From assembly GCF_947496985.1 (NCBI RefSeq), contig NZ_CANMEZ010000013.1, positions 1 to 64,000 on the forward strand: 64,000 nt of DNA, in the 5' to 3' direction. The DNA comes from an uncultured Kordia sp. Its GTDB lineage: Bacteria > Bacteroidota > Bacteroidia > Flavobacteriales > Flavobacteriaceae. Under the pieces are notes generated by a model, which saw nothing but the letters and a program-made list of their open reading frames with translations, was not told the DNA's origin and did not search any database. Positions within the stretch are counted from its first letter, which is position 1; the number at the start of each line of letters is the position of its first letter. The position numbers and the translations under genes were made by a program. Below are positions 1 through 11,172 of this stretch, piece after piece.

Positions 1-1590
1 GCAAGTGTACCAGTAAGCATTGACAATCCAAGTAGTGTAGCTACAGTGGTATCAATTACTACGGTAGACAACAGTGCGACAGATCCAGCTGATTATACAA
101 GCACAACGGTTACCGCTACGATTCCAGCAGGACAGACAGTGGTAAATGTTAATATTCCAATTACGGATGATACAACAGGTGAACCTACAGAAGACTTTAC
201 CGTGACTGGAACGGTGGCAAGTGGGAACACTTCTAACGCATCAGATACTGGAACGGTAACAATCACAGATAATGATTTACCATCAATAGTAATCGGAGAT
301 GTAACAGTAACTGAGTCAGATGGAACAGCAAGTGTACCAGTAAGTATTGACAATCCAAGTAGTGTAGCTACAGTGGTATCAATTACTACGGTAGACAACA
401 GTGCGACAGATCCAGCTGATTATACAAGTACAACGGTTACTGCTACGATTCCAGCAGGACAGACAGTGGTAAATGTTAATATTCCAATTACGGATGATAC
501 AACAGGTGAACCAACAGAAGACTTTACCGTGACTGGAACGGTGGCAAGTGGGAACACTTCTAATGCATCAGATACTGGAACGGTAACAATTACAGATACC
601 AATACTGCTCCAGCAATAACAATCGGAGATGTAACCGTAGATGAGACAGATGGAAGCGCAAGTGTGCCAGTAAGTATTGATACGCCAAGTAGTGTTGATA
701 CGGTTGTAAATATCACTACTGTAGATAATACTGCGACAGATCCAAATGATTATACAAGCACTACGGTCACTGTAACAATTCCAGCAGGACAAACGACTGT
801 GAATGTATCAATTCCAATTACGGATGATACAACAGGTGAACCAACGGAGGACTTTACGGTAACAGGAACAGTTACAAGTGGCAACACAAGTAACAATTCA
901 GATAGTGGAACAGTAACGATCAACGATAATGATATACCGTCAATTGTAATAGGAGATGTAACGGTAGATGAAGGAGTTGGGACTGCAAGTGTACCAGTAA
1001 GTATAAGTAATCCAAGTAATGTAGATACAGTAGTAAGTATCACAACTACTACAGGAACAGCTGGAACAGCTGATTATACAGAAACTACAGAAACTGCAAC
1101 GATTCCAGCAGGACAGACAACGGTGAGTATTGGTATTCCAATCTTAGAAGATGGAATAGATGAGCCATCGGAAGACTTTACAGTCAACGGAACGGTTACA
1201 AGTGGTAATACATCAAACACTGACCCAAGTGGTACGGTAACAATTACAGACAACGATGGTCTACCAATGCTAACAGTTGGAGATGTAACAGTAGATGAAG
1301 CTGATGGAAGTGCAAGTGTACCAGTAACGTTAGATACGCCAAGTAGTGTTGATACGGTTGTAAATATCACTACTGTAGATAATAGTGCGACAGATCCAAA
1401 CGATTATACAACAACAACAACTACGGTAACAATTCCAGCAGGACAAACGACTGTGAATGTATCAATTCCAATTACGGATGATACTATTGGAGAACCTACT
1501 GAAGACTTTGTAGTTAATGGAACAGTTATTAATGGAAACACTTCAAACACTAGTGATAGTGGAACGGTAACGATCACAGATAATGATTGT
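1..1590 (+). repeat. Calx-beta-like domain repeats in the adhesin
   Basis: Five tandem copies (the first partial) of a unit of about 324 bases encode beta-sandwich-like modules. Each has a GDVTVxE start, a [11 protein letters not shown] middle and an [12 protein letters not shown] end. The first two complete copies are almost identical in DNA, which indicates recent duplication or gene conversion. The Calx-beta assignment is by motif appearance only. Confidence 0.8.
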
Positions 1591-4500
1591 TACGATATGG
1601 TTGATAGTGATGGAGATGGCTTAACTGATTGTGAAGAAATTACAGGATTAGATAACCCAATGACACCATTATCACCACCAAACGATGATGATGGACCAAC
1701 GAGTAATCCAAACGATCCATGTGATCCAATCTCAACAAGTTCATTAGTAGATAGTGACGGAGATGGCTTAACAGATTGTGAGGAAACAACAGGAATGGAC
1801 AATCCAAACACACCATTATCACCACCAAACGATGATGATGGACCAACAAGTAATCCAAACGATCCATGTGATCCAATTTCAACGAGTTCATTAGTAGATA
1901 GTGACGGAGATGGCTTAACAGATTGTGAGGAAATCACAGGAATGGACAATCCGAATACACCATTATCACCACCAAACGATGATGATGGACCGACGAGTAA
2001 TCCAAATTATCCATGTGACCCAATCTCCACAAGTTCATTAGTAGATAGTGACGGAGACGGATTAACAGATTGTGAGGAGATAACAGGAATGGACAATCCG
2101 AATACACCATTATCACCACCAAGCGATGATGATGGACCAACAAGTAATCCAAACGATCCATGTGATCCAATTTCAACGAGTTCATTAGTAGATAGTGACG
2201 GAGATGGCTTAACAGATTGTGAGGAGACGACAGGAATGGACAATCCAAACACACCATTATCGCCACCAAATGATGATGATGGCCCAACGAGTAATCCAAA
2301 CGATCCATGTGATCCAATCTCGACAAGTTCATTAGTGGATAGTGACGGAGATGGCTTAACAGATTGTGAGGAGATAACAGGAATGGACAATCCGAATACA
2401 CCATTATCACCACCAAGCGATGATGATGGACCAACAAGTAATCCAAACGATCCATGTGATCCAATTTCAACGAGTTCATTAGTAGATAGTGACGGAGATG
2501 GCTTAACTGATTGTGAGGAGACGACAGGTATGGACAATCCAAACACACCATTATCGCCACCAAATGATGATGATGGCCCAACGAGTAATCCAAACGATCC
2601 ATGTGATCCAATCTCGACAAGTTCATTAGTGGATAGTGACGGAGATGGCTTAACAGATTGTGAGGAGATAACAGGAATGGACAATCCGAATACACCATTA
2701 TCACCACCAAACGATGATGATGGCCCAACGAGTAATCCAAACGATCCATGTGATCCAATCTCAACGAGTTCATTAGTAGATAGTGACGGAGATGGCTTAA
2801 CAGATTGTGAGGAAACAACAGGAATGGACAATCCAAACACACCATTATCACCACCAAATGATGATGATGGACCAACAAGTAATCCAAACGATCCATGTGA
2901 TCCAATCTCGACAAGTTCATTAGTAGATAGTGATGGAGATGGCTTAACAGATTGTGAGGAAACGACAGGAATGGACAATCCAAACACACCATTATCACCA
3001 CCAAACGATGATGATGGCCCAACGAGTAATCCAAACGATCCATGTGATCCAATCTCAACGAGTTCATTAGTAGATAGTGACGGAGATGGCTTAACAGATT
3101 GTGAGGAGACGACAGGAATGGACAATCCAAACACACCATTATCACCACCAAATGATGATGATGGACCAACGAGTAATCCAAATGATCCATGTGACCCAAT
3201 CTCCACAAGTTCATTAGTAGATAGTGACGGAGACGGATTAACAGATTGTGAGGAGATAACAGGAATGGACAATCCGAATACACCATTATCACCACCAAAC
3301 GATGATGATGGACCGACGAGTAATCCAAACGATCCATGTGATCCAATCTCAACAAGTTCATTAGTTGATAGTGATGGAGATGGCTTAACAGATTGTGAGG
3401 AAACAACAGGAATGGACAATCCAAACACACCATTATCACCACCAAATGATGATGATGGACCAACGAGTAATCCAAATGATCCATGTGATCCAATCTCAAC
3501 AAGTTCATTAGTTGATAGTGATGGAGATGGCTTAACAGATTGTGAGGAGACGACAGGAATGGACAATCCAAACACACCATTATCACCACCAAATGATGAT
3601 GATGGACCGACGAGTAATCCAAACGATCCATGTGATCCAATTTCAACGAGTTCATTAGTAGATAGTGACGGAGATGGCTTAACTGATTGTGAGGAGACGA
3701 CAGGAATGGACAATCCAAACACACCATTATCGCCACCAAATGATGATGATGGACCAACAAGTAATCCAAACGATCCATGTGATCCAATTTCAACGAGTTC
3801 ATTAGTCGATAGTGATGGAGATGGCTTAACAGATTGTGAGGAAACGACAGGTATGGACAATCCAAACACACCAACTGTACCAACTGGACCAAGTAATCCA
3901 AATGATCCGTGTGATCCAATCGGAATCAATACAACTGATACTGATGGAGATGGGCTTACAGATTGTGAAGAAACAACAGGAATTGATGATCCAAACACAC
4001 CATTATCACCACCAAATGATGATGATGGACCAACGAGTAATCCAAATGATCCATGTGATCCAATCTCAACAAGTTCATTAGTAGATAGTGACGGAGATGG
4101 CTTAACAGATTGTGAGGAGACGACTGGTATGGACAATCCAAACACACCATTATCACCACCAAATGATGATGATGGACCAACGAGTAATCCAAACGATCCA
4201 TGTGATCCAATCTCAACAAGTTCATTAGTTGATAGTGACGGAGATGGCTTAACAGATTGTGAGGAAATCACAGGAATGGACAATCCGAATACACCATTAT
4301 CACCACCAAACGATGATGATGGACCGACGAGTAATCCAAATGATCCATGTGACCCAATCTCCACAAGTTCATTAGTAGATAGTGACGGAGACGGATTAAC
4401 AGATTGTGAGGAGATAACAGGAATGGACAATCCAAACACACCAACTGTACCAACTGGACCAAGTAATCCAAATGATCCGTGTGATCCAATCGGAATCAAT

Positions 4501-6534
4501 ACAACTGATACTGATGGAGATGGACTTACAGATTGTGAAGAAACAACAGGAATTGATGATCCAAGTACACCATTATCACCACCAAACGATGATGATGGAC
4601 CGACGAGTGATCCAAACGATCCATGTGATCCAATCTCGACAAGTTCATTAGTAGATAGTGACGGAGATGGCTTAACAGATTGTGAGGAGATAACAGGAAT
4701 GGACAATCCAAACACACCAACTGTACCAACTGGACCAAGTAATCCAAATGATCCGTGTGATCCAATCGGAATCAATACAACTGATACTGATGGAGATGGA
4801 CTTACAGATTGTGAAGAAACAACAGGAATTGATGATCCAAGTACACCATTATCACCACCAAACGATGATGATGGACCGACGAGTGATCCAAACGATCCAT
4901 GTGATCCAATCTCGACAAGTTCATTAGTAGATAGTGACGGAGATGGCTTAACAGATTGTGAGGAGATAACAGGAATGGACAATCCAAACACACCAACTGT
5001 ACCAACTGGACCAAGTAATCCAAATGATCCGTGTGATCCAATCGGAATTAATACAACTGATACTGATGGAGATGGCTTAACAGATTGTGAAGAAACAACA
5101 GGAATTGACGATCCAAGTACACCATTAATTCCAAGTGACTTTGGTGTGGTACCGGGAAGTCCAAGTGATCCAAATGATCCATGTGATCCAGCAGGAATCA
5201 ACACAGTTGATAGTGACGGAGACGGATTAACGGATTGTGAAGAGACAACTGGAGTTGACGATCCAAGTACACCATTAATTCCAAGTGACTTTGGTGTGGT
5301 ACCAGGAAGTCCAAGTGATCCGAATGATCCATGTGATCCAGCAGGAATTAACACAGTCGATAGTGATGGAGACGGATTAACAGATTGTGAAGAAATAACA
5401 GGAATCGATGATCCGAGTACACCAACTGTACCTACAGGACCGAGTGACCCAAGTGATCCATGTGATCCGAATCCAGGCGCAGATCCTGATGGAGATTGTG
5501 ATGGTGATGGAATACCAAACGGAGTAGAAGGAGATCAAGATACGGATGGTGACGGAATTCCAGATCTATTAGATATTGATAGTGATAATGATGGTATTAT
5601 TGATACGGTCGAAGCCGGACCAAACCCAGAAACACCTGTTGATACTGACGGAGATATGATTCCAGATTATCTAGATCAAGACAGTGATGATGATGGTATC
5701 TTAGATAACGTTGAAGCACAAACAACTGATGGATATGTTCCTCCAAGTGGAATGGATGTTGATGGAAATGGATTAGATGATGCCTATGAAGTAACACCAG
5801 GTTCAGGAGAAGGAATTGATCCTGTAAATACAGATGGAACAGATAATCCTGATTATATTGACACAGATAGTGATAACGATGGAGCGTTAGATATTGTAGA
5901 AGGTCATGACTATGATGGAGATGGAATTCCTGATGTAATGCCAAGTGGAATTGATATTGATAATGACGGTGTCGATGATGCATATGATGGAGATACTTCA
6001 GGATATAATGATCCAAATGGAGCCGCTGTAGATGATCCAACAGATGATTTACCTGATACAGATGGAACAGAAGATCAAGATTATCGTGATACAGATGATG
6101 ATGGTGATGGAGTTCCAACCGAAGACGAAAACCCTGATCCAAATGGAGATGGAGATAACAGTGATGCTACAGATGCAAATGCAAATGGAACGCCAGATTA
6201 TCTAGAACCAAACAACGTATCACCTTCAACAGATGATCTTGAAATCTTCAATGCAGTAACGCCTAACGGAGATGGAGATAATGATGTGTTCACAATCAGA
6301 AACATTGAATTGTTCCCAGACAATCAAGTTAGAATTTACAACAGATGGGGAGTATTAGTATACGAAACAAAAGGATATGGACAAAACGGAAACTACTTCC
6401 GTGGAGTATCTAACGGTAGAGTTACAATACAACAGAATAAATTATTACCAGTAGGAACATATTACTACGTTGTTGACTATGTAGCCAACGGAGTTAATAA
6501 GAGTAGAGCAGGTTACTTATACATACAACGATAA
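1..6534 (+). CDS. Giant repetitive T9SS type B adhesin, 5' truncated
   Basis: The reading frame is open from base 1, so the start lies outside the window; the first in-frame GTG at 46 is not a believable start. Visible order: about five Calx-beta-like repeats of roughly 108 residues (IGDVTVDE... to ...GTVTITDND), about 27 repeats of a 49-residue unit beginning [13 protein letters not shown], a looser DxDxDG thrombospondin-3-like calcium-loop region, and a C-terminal domain with [15 protein letters not shown] and [10 protein letters not shown]. That last domain is the gliding-motility-associated (CHU_C, type B) T9SS sorting signal, so the protein is predicted to be exported and fixed at the cell surface as a calcium-stiffened stalk or adhesin. 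PorP/SprF and OmpA-type partner genes follow directly, the usual arrangement for this class. Ligand unknown. Confidence 0.93.
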   Translation, partial: ASVPVSIDNPSSVATVVSITTVDNSATDPADYTSTTVTATIPAGQTVVNVNIPITDDTTGEPTEDFTVTGTVASGNTSNASDTGTVTITDNDLPSIVIGDVTVTESDGTASVPVSIDNPSSVATVVSITTVDNSATDPADYTSTTVTATIPAGQTVVNVNIPITDDTTGEPTEDFTVTGTVASGNTSNASDTGTVTITDTNTAPAITIGDVTVDETDGSASVPVSIDTPSSVDTVVNITTVDNTATDPNDYTSTTVTVTIPAGQTTVNVSIPITDDTTGEPTEDFTVTGTVTSGNTSNNSDSGTVTINDNDIPSIVIGDVTVDEGVGTASVPVSISNPSNVDTVVSITTTTGTAGTADYTETTETATIPAGQTTVSIGIPILEDGIDEPSEDFTVNGTVTSGNTSNTDPSGTVTITDNDGLPMLTVGDVTVDEADGSASVPVTLDTPSSVDTVVNITTVDNSATDPNDYTTTTTTVTIPAGQTTVNVSIPITDDTIGEPTEDFVVNGTVINGNTSNTSDSGTVTITDNDCYDMVDSDGDGLTDCEEITGLDNPMTPLSPPNDDDGPTSNPNDPCDPISTSSLVDSDGDGLTDCEETTGMDNPNTPLSPPNDDDGPTSNPNDPCDPISTSSLVDSDGDGLTDCEEITGMDNPNTPLSPPNDDDGPTSNPNYPCDPISTSSLVDSDGDGLTDCEEITGMDNPNTPLSPPSDDDGPTSNPNDPCDPISTSSLVDSDGDGLTDCEETTGMDNPNTPLSPPNDDDGPTSNPNDPCDPISTSSLVDSDGDGLTDCEEITGMDNPNTPLSPPSDDDGPTSNPNDPCDPISTSSLVDSDGDGLTDCEETTGMDNPNTPLSPPNDDDGPTSNPNDPCDPISTSSLVDSDGDGLTDCEEITGMDNPNTPLSPPNDDDGPTSNPNDPCDPISTSSLVDSDGDGLTDCEETTGMDNPNTPLSPPNDDDGPTSNPNDPCDPISTSSLVDSDGDGLTDCEETTGMDNPNTPLSPPNDDDGPTSNPNDPCDPISTSSLVDSDGDGLTDCEETTGMDNPNTPLSPPNDDDGPTSNPNDPCDPISTSSLVDSDGDGLTDCEEITGMDNPNTPLSPPNDDDGPTSNPNDPCDPISTSSLVDSDGDGLTDCEETTGMDNPNTPLSPPNDDDGPTSNPNDPCDPISTSSLVDSDGDGLTDCEETTGMDNPNTPLSPPNDDDGPTSNPNDPCDPISTSSLVDSDGDGLTDCEETTGMDNPNTPLSPPNDDDGPTSNPNDPCDPISTSSLVDSDGDGLTDCEETTGMDNPNTPTVPTGPSNPNDPCDPIGINTTDTDGDGLTDCEETTGIDDPNTPLSPPNDDDGPTSNPNDPCDPISTSSLVDSDGDGLTDCEETTGMDNPNTPLSPPNDDDGPTSNPNDPCDPISTSSLVDSDGDGLTDCEEITGMDNPNTPLSPPNDDDGPTSNPNDPCDPISTSSLVDSDGDGLTDCEEITGMDNPNTPTVPTGPSNPNDPCDPIGINTTDTDGDGLTDCEETTGIDDPSTPLSPPNDDDGPTSDPNDPCDPISTSSLVDSDGDGLTDCEEITGMDNPNTPTVPTGPSNPNDPCDPIGINTTDTDGDGLTDCEETTGIDDPSTPLSPPNDDDGPTSDPNDPCDPISTSSLVDSDGDGLTDCEEITGMDNPNTPTVPTGPSNPNDPCDPIGINTTDTDGDGLTDCEETTGIDDPSTPLIPSDFGVVPGSPSDPNDPCDPAGINTVDSDGDGLTDCEETTGVDDPSTPLIPSDFGVVPGSPSDPNDPCDPAGINTVDSDGDGLTDCEEITGIDDPSTPTVPTGPSDPSDPCDPNPGADPDGDCDGDGIPNGVEGDQDTDGDGIPDLLDIDSDNDGIIDTVEAGPNPETPVDTDGDMIPDYLDQDSDDDGILDNVEAQTTDGYVPPSGMDVDGNGLDDAYEVTPGSGEGIDPVNTDGTDNPDYIDTDSDNDGALDIVEGHDYDGDGIPDVMPSGIDIDNDGVDDAYDGDTSGYNDPNGAAVDDPTDDLPDTDGTEDQDYRDTDDDGDGVPTEDENPDPNGDGDNSDATDANANGTPDYLEPNNVSPSTDDLEIFNAVTPNGDGDNDVFTIRNIELFPDNQVRIYNRWGVLVYETKGYGQNGNYFRGVSNGRVTIQQNKLLPVGTYYYVVDYVANGVNKSRAGYLYIQR
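1600..5476 (+). repeat. About 27 tandem repeats, mostly 147 bp units
   Basis: Units start at 1600, 1747, 1894 and so on at exact 147-base steps through unit 16 at 3805, each coding for 49 residues ([13 protein letters not shown] ... [13 protein letters not shown]). After unit 16 a shorter 43-residue variant with [18 protein letters not shown] alternates with the long form. Two late units carry [14 protein letters not shown]. Each unit has one DxDxDG calcium loop and two cysteines. Units differ mainly by I/T after CEE and by synonymous bases, so the array looks homogenised by recombination. Confidence 0.95.
4501..5052 (+). repeat. Higher-order 276 bp duplication inside the repeat array
   Basis: Bases 4501-4776 and 4777-5052 are two copies of a 276-base block made of one 49-residue and one 43-residue unit. 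I found one difference (GGAATC against GGAATT near 4770 and 5046). This is a recent duplication of a pair of units, not of a single unit. Confidence 0.85.
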
Positions 6535-6606
6535 AATTGATAAGCAAACACACTATTTCGATAGTGTGTTTGCTATAAATAATAAACAAAAACATAGCAT
6601 ACTATA

Positions 6607-7542
6607 ATGAGAAATAAAATCATCATCATCATAGGAGTATTGAGTATCATACTTTCACTAGAAATGCATGGACAACAGGACGCTCAGTACACGCAATACA
6701 TGTACAATACCATAAGTATCAATCCAGCCTATGCAGGTTCAAGAGGAGTATTTAGTATGGCAGGATTGCATCGTTCACAATGGGTGGGTTTAGAAGGAGC
6801 ACCAACAACGCAAACACTAAACTTGCATACACCAATTGGGACAAAAGGGAAAGTCGGACTAGGGTTCTCAATCGTAAATGACAAACTCGGTCCAACAGAT
6901 GAAACGTACTTCGATATTGATTTCTCATATACAGTTAACACTTCTGAAAATGGAAAACTTTCCTTTGGTATAAAAGCTGGTGGACACTTATTAGATGTAT
7001 GTTTTGATTGTTTAAATCAATACAATCCTGAAGATGTATTATTACAAAGCAATATTGATAACAAATTTTCACCAAACATAGGAGCCGGAATATATTATAG
7101 AAACTCTGAAAAATGGTACGTAGGACTATCTGCACCAAACTTATTAGAAACAAAACATTTTGATGAATCGTCACTGTCAACTGCAAAAGAGCGAATCAAT
7201 CTATACCTAATCGGTGGATATGTATTTGATATGAGCGATAGTGTAAAATTCAAACCAGCAGTACTATTCAAAGCTGTGTCTGGAGCGCCTTTACAGGCAG
7301 ATTTATCAGCAAACTTTTTAATCAATGACAAACTAACTTTAGGAGCAGCCTATCGTTGGAGTGCAGCCTTTAGTGGACTTGTCGGATTGCAACTATCAGA
7401 CAGTTTTATGGTTGGATTTGCCTATGATCGTGAAACAACCGAACTTGGAAATACACAATTCAATGACGGTTCGTATGAAGTATTCTTACGTTTCGAACTA
7501 TTCAATAACCGCGACAAAATAATCTCACCAAGATTCTTCTAA
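6607..7542 (+). CDS. Type IX secretion system membrane protein, PorP/SprF family
   Basis: 311 residues with an N-terminal signal peptide (hydrophobic run ending near HGQ, residue 23). The region DAQYTQYMYNTISINPAYAGSRG is the diagnostic start of the PorP/SprF family, followed by alternating beta-barrel-like sequence. SprF-type proteins are outer-membrane barrels needed for export or anchoring of one particular gliding-type adhesin, and each copy is usually encoded just after its partner. Here it lies 72 bases after the giant adhesin and 9 bases before the OmpA/TPR gene, so the three probably form one operon. Confidence 0.93.
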   Translation: MRNKIIIIIGVLSIILSLEMHGQQDAQYTQYMYNTISINPAYAGSRGVFSMAGLHRSQWVGLEGAPTTQTLNLHTPIGTKGKVGLGFSIVNDKLGPTDETYFDIDFSYTVNTSENGKLSFGIKAGGHLLDVCFDCLNQYNPEDVLLQSNIDNKFSPNIGAGIYYRNSEKWYVGLSAPNLLETKHFDESSLSTAKERINLYLIGGYVFDMSDSVKFKPAVLFKAVSGAPLQADLSANFLINDKLTLGAAYRWSAAFSGLVGLQLSDSFMVGFAYDRETTELGNTQFNDGSYEVFLRFELFNNRDKIISPRFF

Positions 7543-7551
7543 AAACCAACA

Positions 7552-9498
7552 ATGATGACTCGAAAAAAATATATACTATACACACTGTTAAGTTTATTCG
7601 TTCTTGTAGGTTATGCACAAGAAAAAGAACTTGAAAAAGCAGATGAAAACTATAATAAATACGCTTTCATCAACGCAATAGAAATCTATGAGAAAGTTGC
7701 AGAAGAAGGACATAAATCAAAAGAACTCTTTGAGAAACTAGGGAATGCTTACTATTTCAATGCTGATTTGGTAAACGCTTCCAAATGGTATAGAGAACTC
7801 TTTCAACTCGGAGAAGAAATAGAACCAGAATACTATTTCCGTTATGCGCAAGCATTAAAATCTGAAAAGCGTTATGCAGAATCAGATAAAAAAATGCAAG
7901 AATTTAATAAGCTAACTGAGAGTGATTTACGCGGAACAAAATTTATAAAAACACGAAACTATTTAGATGAAATAGCGGAACAATCAGGGCGTTTTCGTAT
8001 AGAAAATCTAAGTGTAAATTCACCATATTCAGACTTTGCACCATCATTCTATGAAGATAACTTAGTATTCTCTTCTGCAAGAGATACTGGAGTTGCTTTA
8101 CGTTACAAGCATAAATGGAATGCACGCCCATTCTTAGACTTATACGGAGCAGAAGTTGCCGACAATGGAAGTTTAGCCAATGTTGATAAATTTTCAGGAA
8201 AGCTAAATACAAAATATCACGAATCTACCTCTGTCTTTACAAAAGATGGAAATACGATGTATTTTACACGTAACAACTATTACAAAGGAAAATACAAAAA
8301 AGACAAAAAAGGAATTAATAAACTAAAAATCTTCAGAGCGCAACGTGATGGTGATCGTTGGATAAATATTGAAGAATTACCATTTAACAGTAACAATTAC
8401 TCTGTAGCGCATCCTGCGTTAAGTGTAGATGAGAAAAAACTATATTTTGCTTCAGATATGCCAGGAAGTTATGGAATGTCTGATTTATATGTTGTAGATA
8501 TCAATGACGATGGAACATTTGGGAAACCAAAAAATCTTGGTAAAACAATTAATACGGAAGGGCGAGAAAACTTCCCATTCATCAGCGAGAAAAATGAATT
8601 CTATTTTGCATCTGACGGACATGTTGGTTTAGGTGGATTGGATATTTTTGTGATGAATCTTGAAATAGAAGATAGTGAAATATTCAATGTTGGAGAACCT
8701 GTAAACAGCTCTATGGACGATTTTACATTCATCATCAATAGTACAACCAAAAAAGGATACTTTGCATCCAATAGAGATGGCGGACAAGGTGATGATGATA
8801 TCTATTCATTCATTCAAATGAAAGAAATTCAATGGACATGTGAGCAAGAAATTGCAGGTGTCGTGAAAGATGAAAAAACAAATGAAATCATTGCAGGAGC
8901 AAACGTAAAACTATTTGATAAAGACAACAAAGAATTAGAAAATACCTATAGTGAAATAGATGGTAAATTCAGATTTAAAAGACTACTTGACTGTGATGAA
9001 GTATACTTTGTAAGAGCTTCTAAAAAAGATTACAACTCTGCAGAAGCTTTATTACCAAAACAAGAAGAAAAAGGACTAAGAGAAGTAACACTATTGCTTG
9101 AAAAAGAAGAAATTCCTTTTGAAGTTGGAGATGATTTAGCCAAAATCTTAAACATCCCAATCATTTACTTTGACTTTGATAAATCGAATATTCGTCCTGA
9201 CGCTGCTGCAGAATTAGAAAAAGTAGTAACGGTGATGAAACAATATCCAACACTAAAAATCGACGTACGTTCACATACCGACAGTCGTGGAGGAGATGCG
9301 TACAACATGCGATTATCACAACGTAGAAATCAATCAACACGAGATTACATCATTTCAAGAGGAATTGACGCCAGCAGACTTATTGGAGCTGGTTACGGAG
9401 AAACACGTCATGTAAACAAATGTAGTAATGGTGTAAAATGTTCTGAAGAAGAACACCAACTCAACAGGCGTAGTGAATTTATTGTTACAGAAAGATAA
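7552..9498 (+). CDS. OmpA-family TPR / beta-propeller outer-membrane protein
   Basis: 648 residues. After a signal peptide (ends around GYAQ, residue 23) there are TPR-like helices (about 25-150), a PD40/WD40-type propeller region with repeated YFASD motifs (about 160-430), a carboxypeptidase-regulatory-like domain (about 437-520) and a C-terminal OmpA peptidoglycan-binding domain (IYFDFDKSNIRPDA, then RSHTDSRG and NRRSEF). This domain string is standard for the third gene of flavobacterial adhesin / SprF / OmpA operons, where it probably ties the T9SS surface complex to peptidoglycan. A terminator follows the stop codon. Confidence 0.92.
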   Translation: MMTRKKYILYTLLSLFVLVGYAQEKELEKADENYNKYAFINAIEIYEKVAEEGHKSKELFEKLGNAYYFNADLVNASKWYRELFQLGEEIEPEYYFRYAQALKSEKRYAESDKKMQEFNKLTESDLRGTKFIKTRNYLDEIAEQSGRFRIENLSVNSPYSDFAPSFYEDNLVFSSARDTGVALRYKHKWNARPFLDLYGAEVADNGSLANVDKFSGKLNTKYHESTSVFTKDGNTMYFTRNNYYKGKYKKDKKGINKLKIFRAQRDGDRWINIEELPFNSNNYSVAHPALSVDEKKLYFASDMPGSYGMSDLYVVDINDDGTFGKPKNLGKTINTEGRENFPFISEKNEFYFASDGHVGLGGLDIFVMNLEIEDSEIFNVGEPVNSSMDDFTFIINSTTKKGYFASNRDGGQGDDDIYSFIQMKEIQWTCEQEIAGVVKDEKTNEIIAGANVKLFDKDNKELENTYSEIDGKFRFKRLLDCDEVYFVRASKKDYNSAEALLPKQEEKGLREVTLLLEKEEIPFEVGDDLAKILNIPIIYFDFDKSNIRPDAAAELEKVVTVMKQYPTLKIDVRSHTDSRGGDAYNMRLSQRRNQSTRDYIISRGIDASRLIGAGYGETRHVNKCSNGVKCSEEEHQLNRRSEFIVTER

Positions 9499-9501
9499 AA
9501 C

Positions 9502-9533
9502 AAAAAACCTCCGATTTTAGCGGAGGTTTTTTT
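9502..9533 (+). terminator. Rho-independent terminator of the adhesin operon
   Basis: Inverted repeat AACCTCCG / CGGAGGTT with an 8-base loop, followed by a T run, directly after the OmpA gene. Confidence 0.9.
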
Positions 9534-9575
9534 ATTTAAATGAGTTTCAAAATAGAAGGTTTTCATACCTTTAAC

Positions 9576-9731
9576 TCAATCAGTTGTATTACAAAGATCA
9601 CTATAGCAAATACCAAGACACGATTTAGCTATAGTCAAAGTTATTTTTTTACCTCCTGTTATTTCATTAGACTTAAAATTTGAAACAGCTCTTTTGTTTA
9701 ATTGCAATGAATTTAAATGTTGTTTTTTCAT
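9576..9731 (-). CDS. Lone class I lanthipeptide-type precursor peptide, 51 aa
   Basis: This short minus-strand frame starts at ATG 9731-9729 and stops with TGA at 9578-9576. The leader reads MKKQHLNSLQLNKRAVSNF and ends EITGG at residues 23-27; the 24-residue core has Cys38, Cys42 and Cys47 plus several Ser/Thr. The leader has the same LxLNKxxxSxF/L plan as the precursors near 31.4 and 59.5 kb, which is the main reason to call it real. By family knowledge such leaders belong to class I lanthipeptide-like RiPPs of Bacteroidota, cut after GG. No modification enzyme is next to it. Whether Ser/Thr-Cys rings form is unknown. Confidence 0.75.
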   Translation of the reverse strand: MKKQHLNSLQLNKRAVSNFKSNEITGGKKITLTIAKSCLGICYSDLCNTTD

Positions 9732-10125
9732 AATAAAAGTTTTAAAAATTAATTACGATAAAACTAGACCAAAACAATATTTTTGAAATCATACAGAATG
9801 TAGTATTTCTGTAAAAAACGCGTTATTCAATAACTCAAATTGACATCTAAACATAAGTTCACTAGCAATTAATGATAAAAAAACCGCACTACAATTAATT
9901 GTTGGCAATGTATAACAGAATGGAAAAATGAAGCATAAATTTAGAAAAGCTAAAATTTTTTTTTGCTTCAAAAAAGTAATGCTTTAGGCTTACTAATATG
10001 AAAAATACTTCCGTTTTTTAATTAAAAAACAAATCAACTATTAGTTCATACGAGTATTCTAATAACTTATGTTAATTTTACCTTAAAATAGCAAATAATA
10101 ATTATCAGCACCGAAAGCTATTTCG
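9732..10125. other. Intergenic stretch with a short palindrome
   Basis: AT-rich DNA upstream of the small precursor gene and of idi. The only structure seen is the perfect 12-base palindrome ACAATTAATTGT near 9892-9903. A TTG-started minus-strand frame here (9971-9789) is not convincing. No gene is called. Confidence 0.4.
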
Positions 10126-10133
10126 TAAATTTG
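10126..10133 (+). promoter_or_regulatory. Probable -7 box of the idi promoter
   Basis: TAAATTTG matches the Bacteroidota primary-sigma -7 consensus TAnnTTTG and lies 16 bases before the idi ATG. No clear TTTG -33 box is seen at the expected distance. Confidence 0.55.
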
Positions 10134-10149
10134 CTTTTCGACAAAAAAT

Positions 10150-10674
10150 ATGGCAAAAGAAAACGTAATCTTAGTAAATGAAAATGATGAGCAAATCGGT
10201 TTAATGGAAAAAATCGAAGCGCATGAAAAAGCACTCTTACACAGAGCATTTTCAGTATTTATTCTTAACAATAAAGGCGAACTCATGCTGCAACAGCGCG
10301 CCTTACACAAATATCATTCCCCTGGTTTATGGACAAATACATGTTGTAGTCACCAACGTGATGGCGAAAGTAACATAAGTGCAGGTAAACGAAGGTTGCA
10401 AGAAGAAATGGGTTTTGTTACCGATCTTGCGGAAGCAGTATCGTTCATATACAAAGCTCCATTTGATAACGGTCTTACCGAACATGAATACGATCATGTA
10501 ATGATAGGAACCTACAATGAAGCTCCCGAAATCAACCCTGATGAAGTAGCCGATTGGAAATGGATGGAAGTGCAAGCGGTAAAAGATGATATTGGAGAAA
10601 ATCCAGATCAATACACAGCTTGGTTCAAAATAATATTTGACAAATTTTACCAACACATAAAAGTTGATAAATGA
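10150..10674 (+). CDS. idi: Isopentenyl-diphosphate delta-isomerase, type 1
   Basis: 174 residues of the Nudix-fold type 1 IPP isomerase family, which interconverts isopentenyl and dimethylallyl diphosphate in the cytosol and so feeds isoprenoid synthesis. The catalytic cysteine sits in NTCCSHQ (residues 63-69), the Nudix-like stretch in RRLQEEMGF, and the second acidic site in LTEHEYDHV. HRAFSVF at 31-37 supplies a metal-binding histidine. Length is normal for bacteria. It is followed by the QueD-like and manA genes on the same strand; the functions are not obviously linked. Confidence 0.95.
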   Translation: MAKENVILVNENDEQIGLMEKIEAHEKALLHRAFSVFILNNKGELMLQQRALHKYHSPGLWTNTCCSHQRDGESNISAGKRRLQEEMGFVTDLAEAVSFIYKAPFDNGLTEHEYDHVMIGTYNEAPEINPDEVADWKWMEVQAVKDDIGENPDQYTAWFKIIFDKFYQHIKVDK

Positions 10675-10760
10675 AATGAGCATGTTAAAAGATTTATCAC
10701 TAAAGACGATGATTATTAGCGAACAGCATGTGACCAATAAAAAACAAATACTATAAACAC

Positions 10761-11171
10761 ATGAAAGTTACCGTAAGTAGAAAAGCACATTTCAATGCTG
10801 CACACAGATTATATCGACCAGATTGGGATGATGTAAAAAATAATGAAGTCTTTGGCAAATGTAACAACCCTAACTTTCATGGACACAATTACGAAATGAT
10901 TGTAAGTGTCACTGGAAAAATTGATCCAGAAACAGGATATGTAATGGACGTAAAAGTGCTCAAAGATTTGATAAAATCAGAAGTAGAAGATGCTTTCGAT
11001 CATAAAAATTTAAACTTAGATGTTCCAGAATTCAAAAATCTAAATCCTACTGCAGAAAACATAGTAGTAGTAATTTGGAATAAACTTAGAAAACACATTT
11101 CTTTAGCACTAGATCTAGAAGTTGTGTTATATGAAACACCAAGGAACTTCGTAAAATACACAGGAGAATAA
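10761..11171 (+). CDS. queD: 6-carboxytetrahydropterin synthase / PTPS family (QueD-like)
   Basis: 136 residues of the 6-pyruvoyl-tetrahydropterin synthase fold. The zinc ligands are seen as AHR near residue 14 and the HGH pair in NPNFHGHNYE, with the catalytic Cys just before (GKCNNPNF). FDHKNLN and PTAEN complete the family signature. The usual bacterial role is conversion of dihydroneopterin triphosphate to 6-carboxytetrahydropterin for queuosine/preQ0 synthesis. A pterin role cannot be excluded because no other queuosine gene is nearby. One base separates it from manA, so the two are likely co-transcribed. Confidence 0.88.
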   Translation: MKVTVSRKAHFNAAHRLYRPDWDDVKNNEVFGKCNNPNFHGHNYEMIVSVTGKIDPETGYVMDVKVLKDLIKSEVEDAFDHKNLNLDVPEFKNLNPTAENIVVVIWNKLRKHISLALDLEVVLYETPRNFVKYTGE

Positions 11172-11172
11172 T

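Noticed and set aside
1934-3919. 661-codon minus-strand frame rich in His and Leu
   Set aside because: Another antisense shadow of the repeat array; His/Leu repeats mirror the Asp/Gly-coding strand.
4526-5041. Two identical 79-codon minus-strand frames 276 bases apart
   Set aside because: They only reflect the 276 bp duplication in the coding strand; not genes.
2007-5354. 1115-codon minus-strand frame through the adhesin repeats
   Set aside because: Created by the in-phase 147 bp repeats of the coding strand; no leader, signal or motif, and composition is that of an antisense shadow.
9789-9971. 60-codon minus-strand frame with hydrophobic segment
   Set aside because: Needs a TTG start, has no terminator or promoter box, and its AT-rich DNA favours such Leu/Phe runs.
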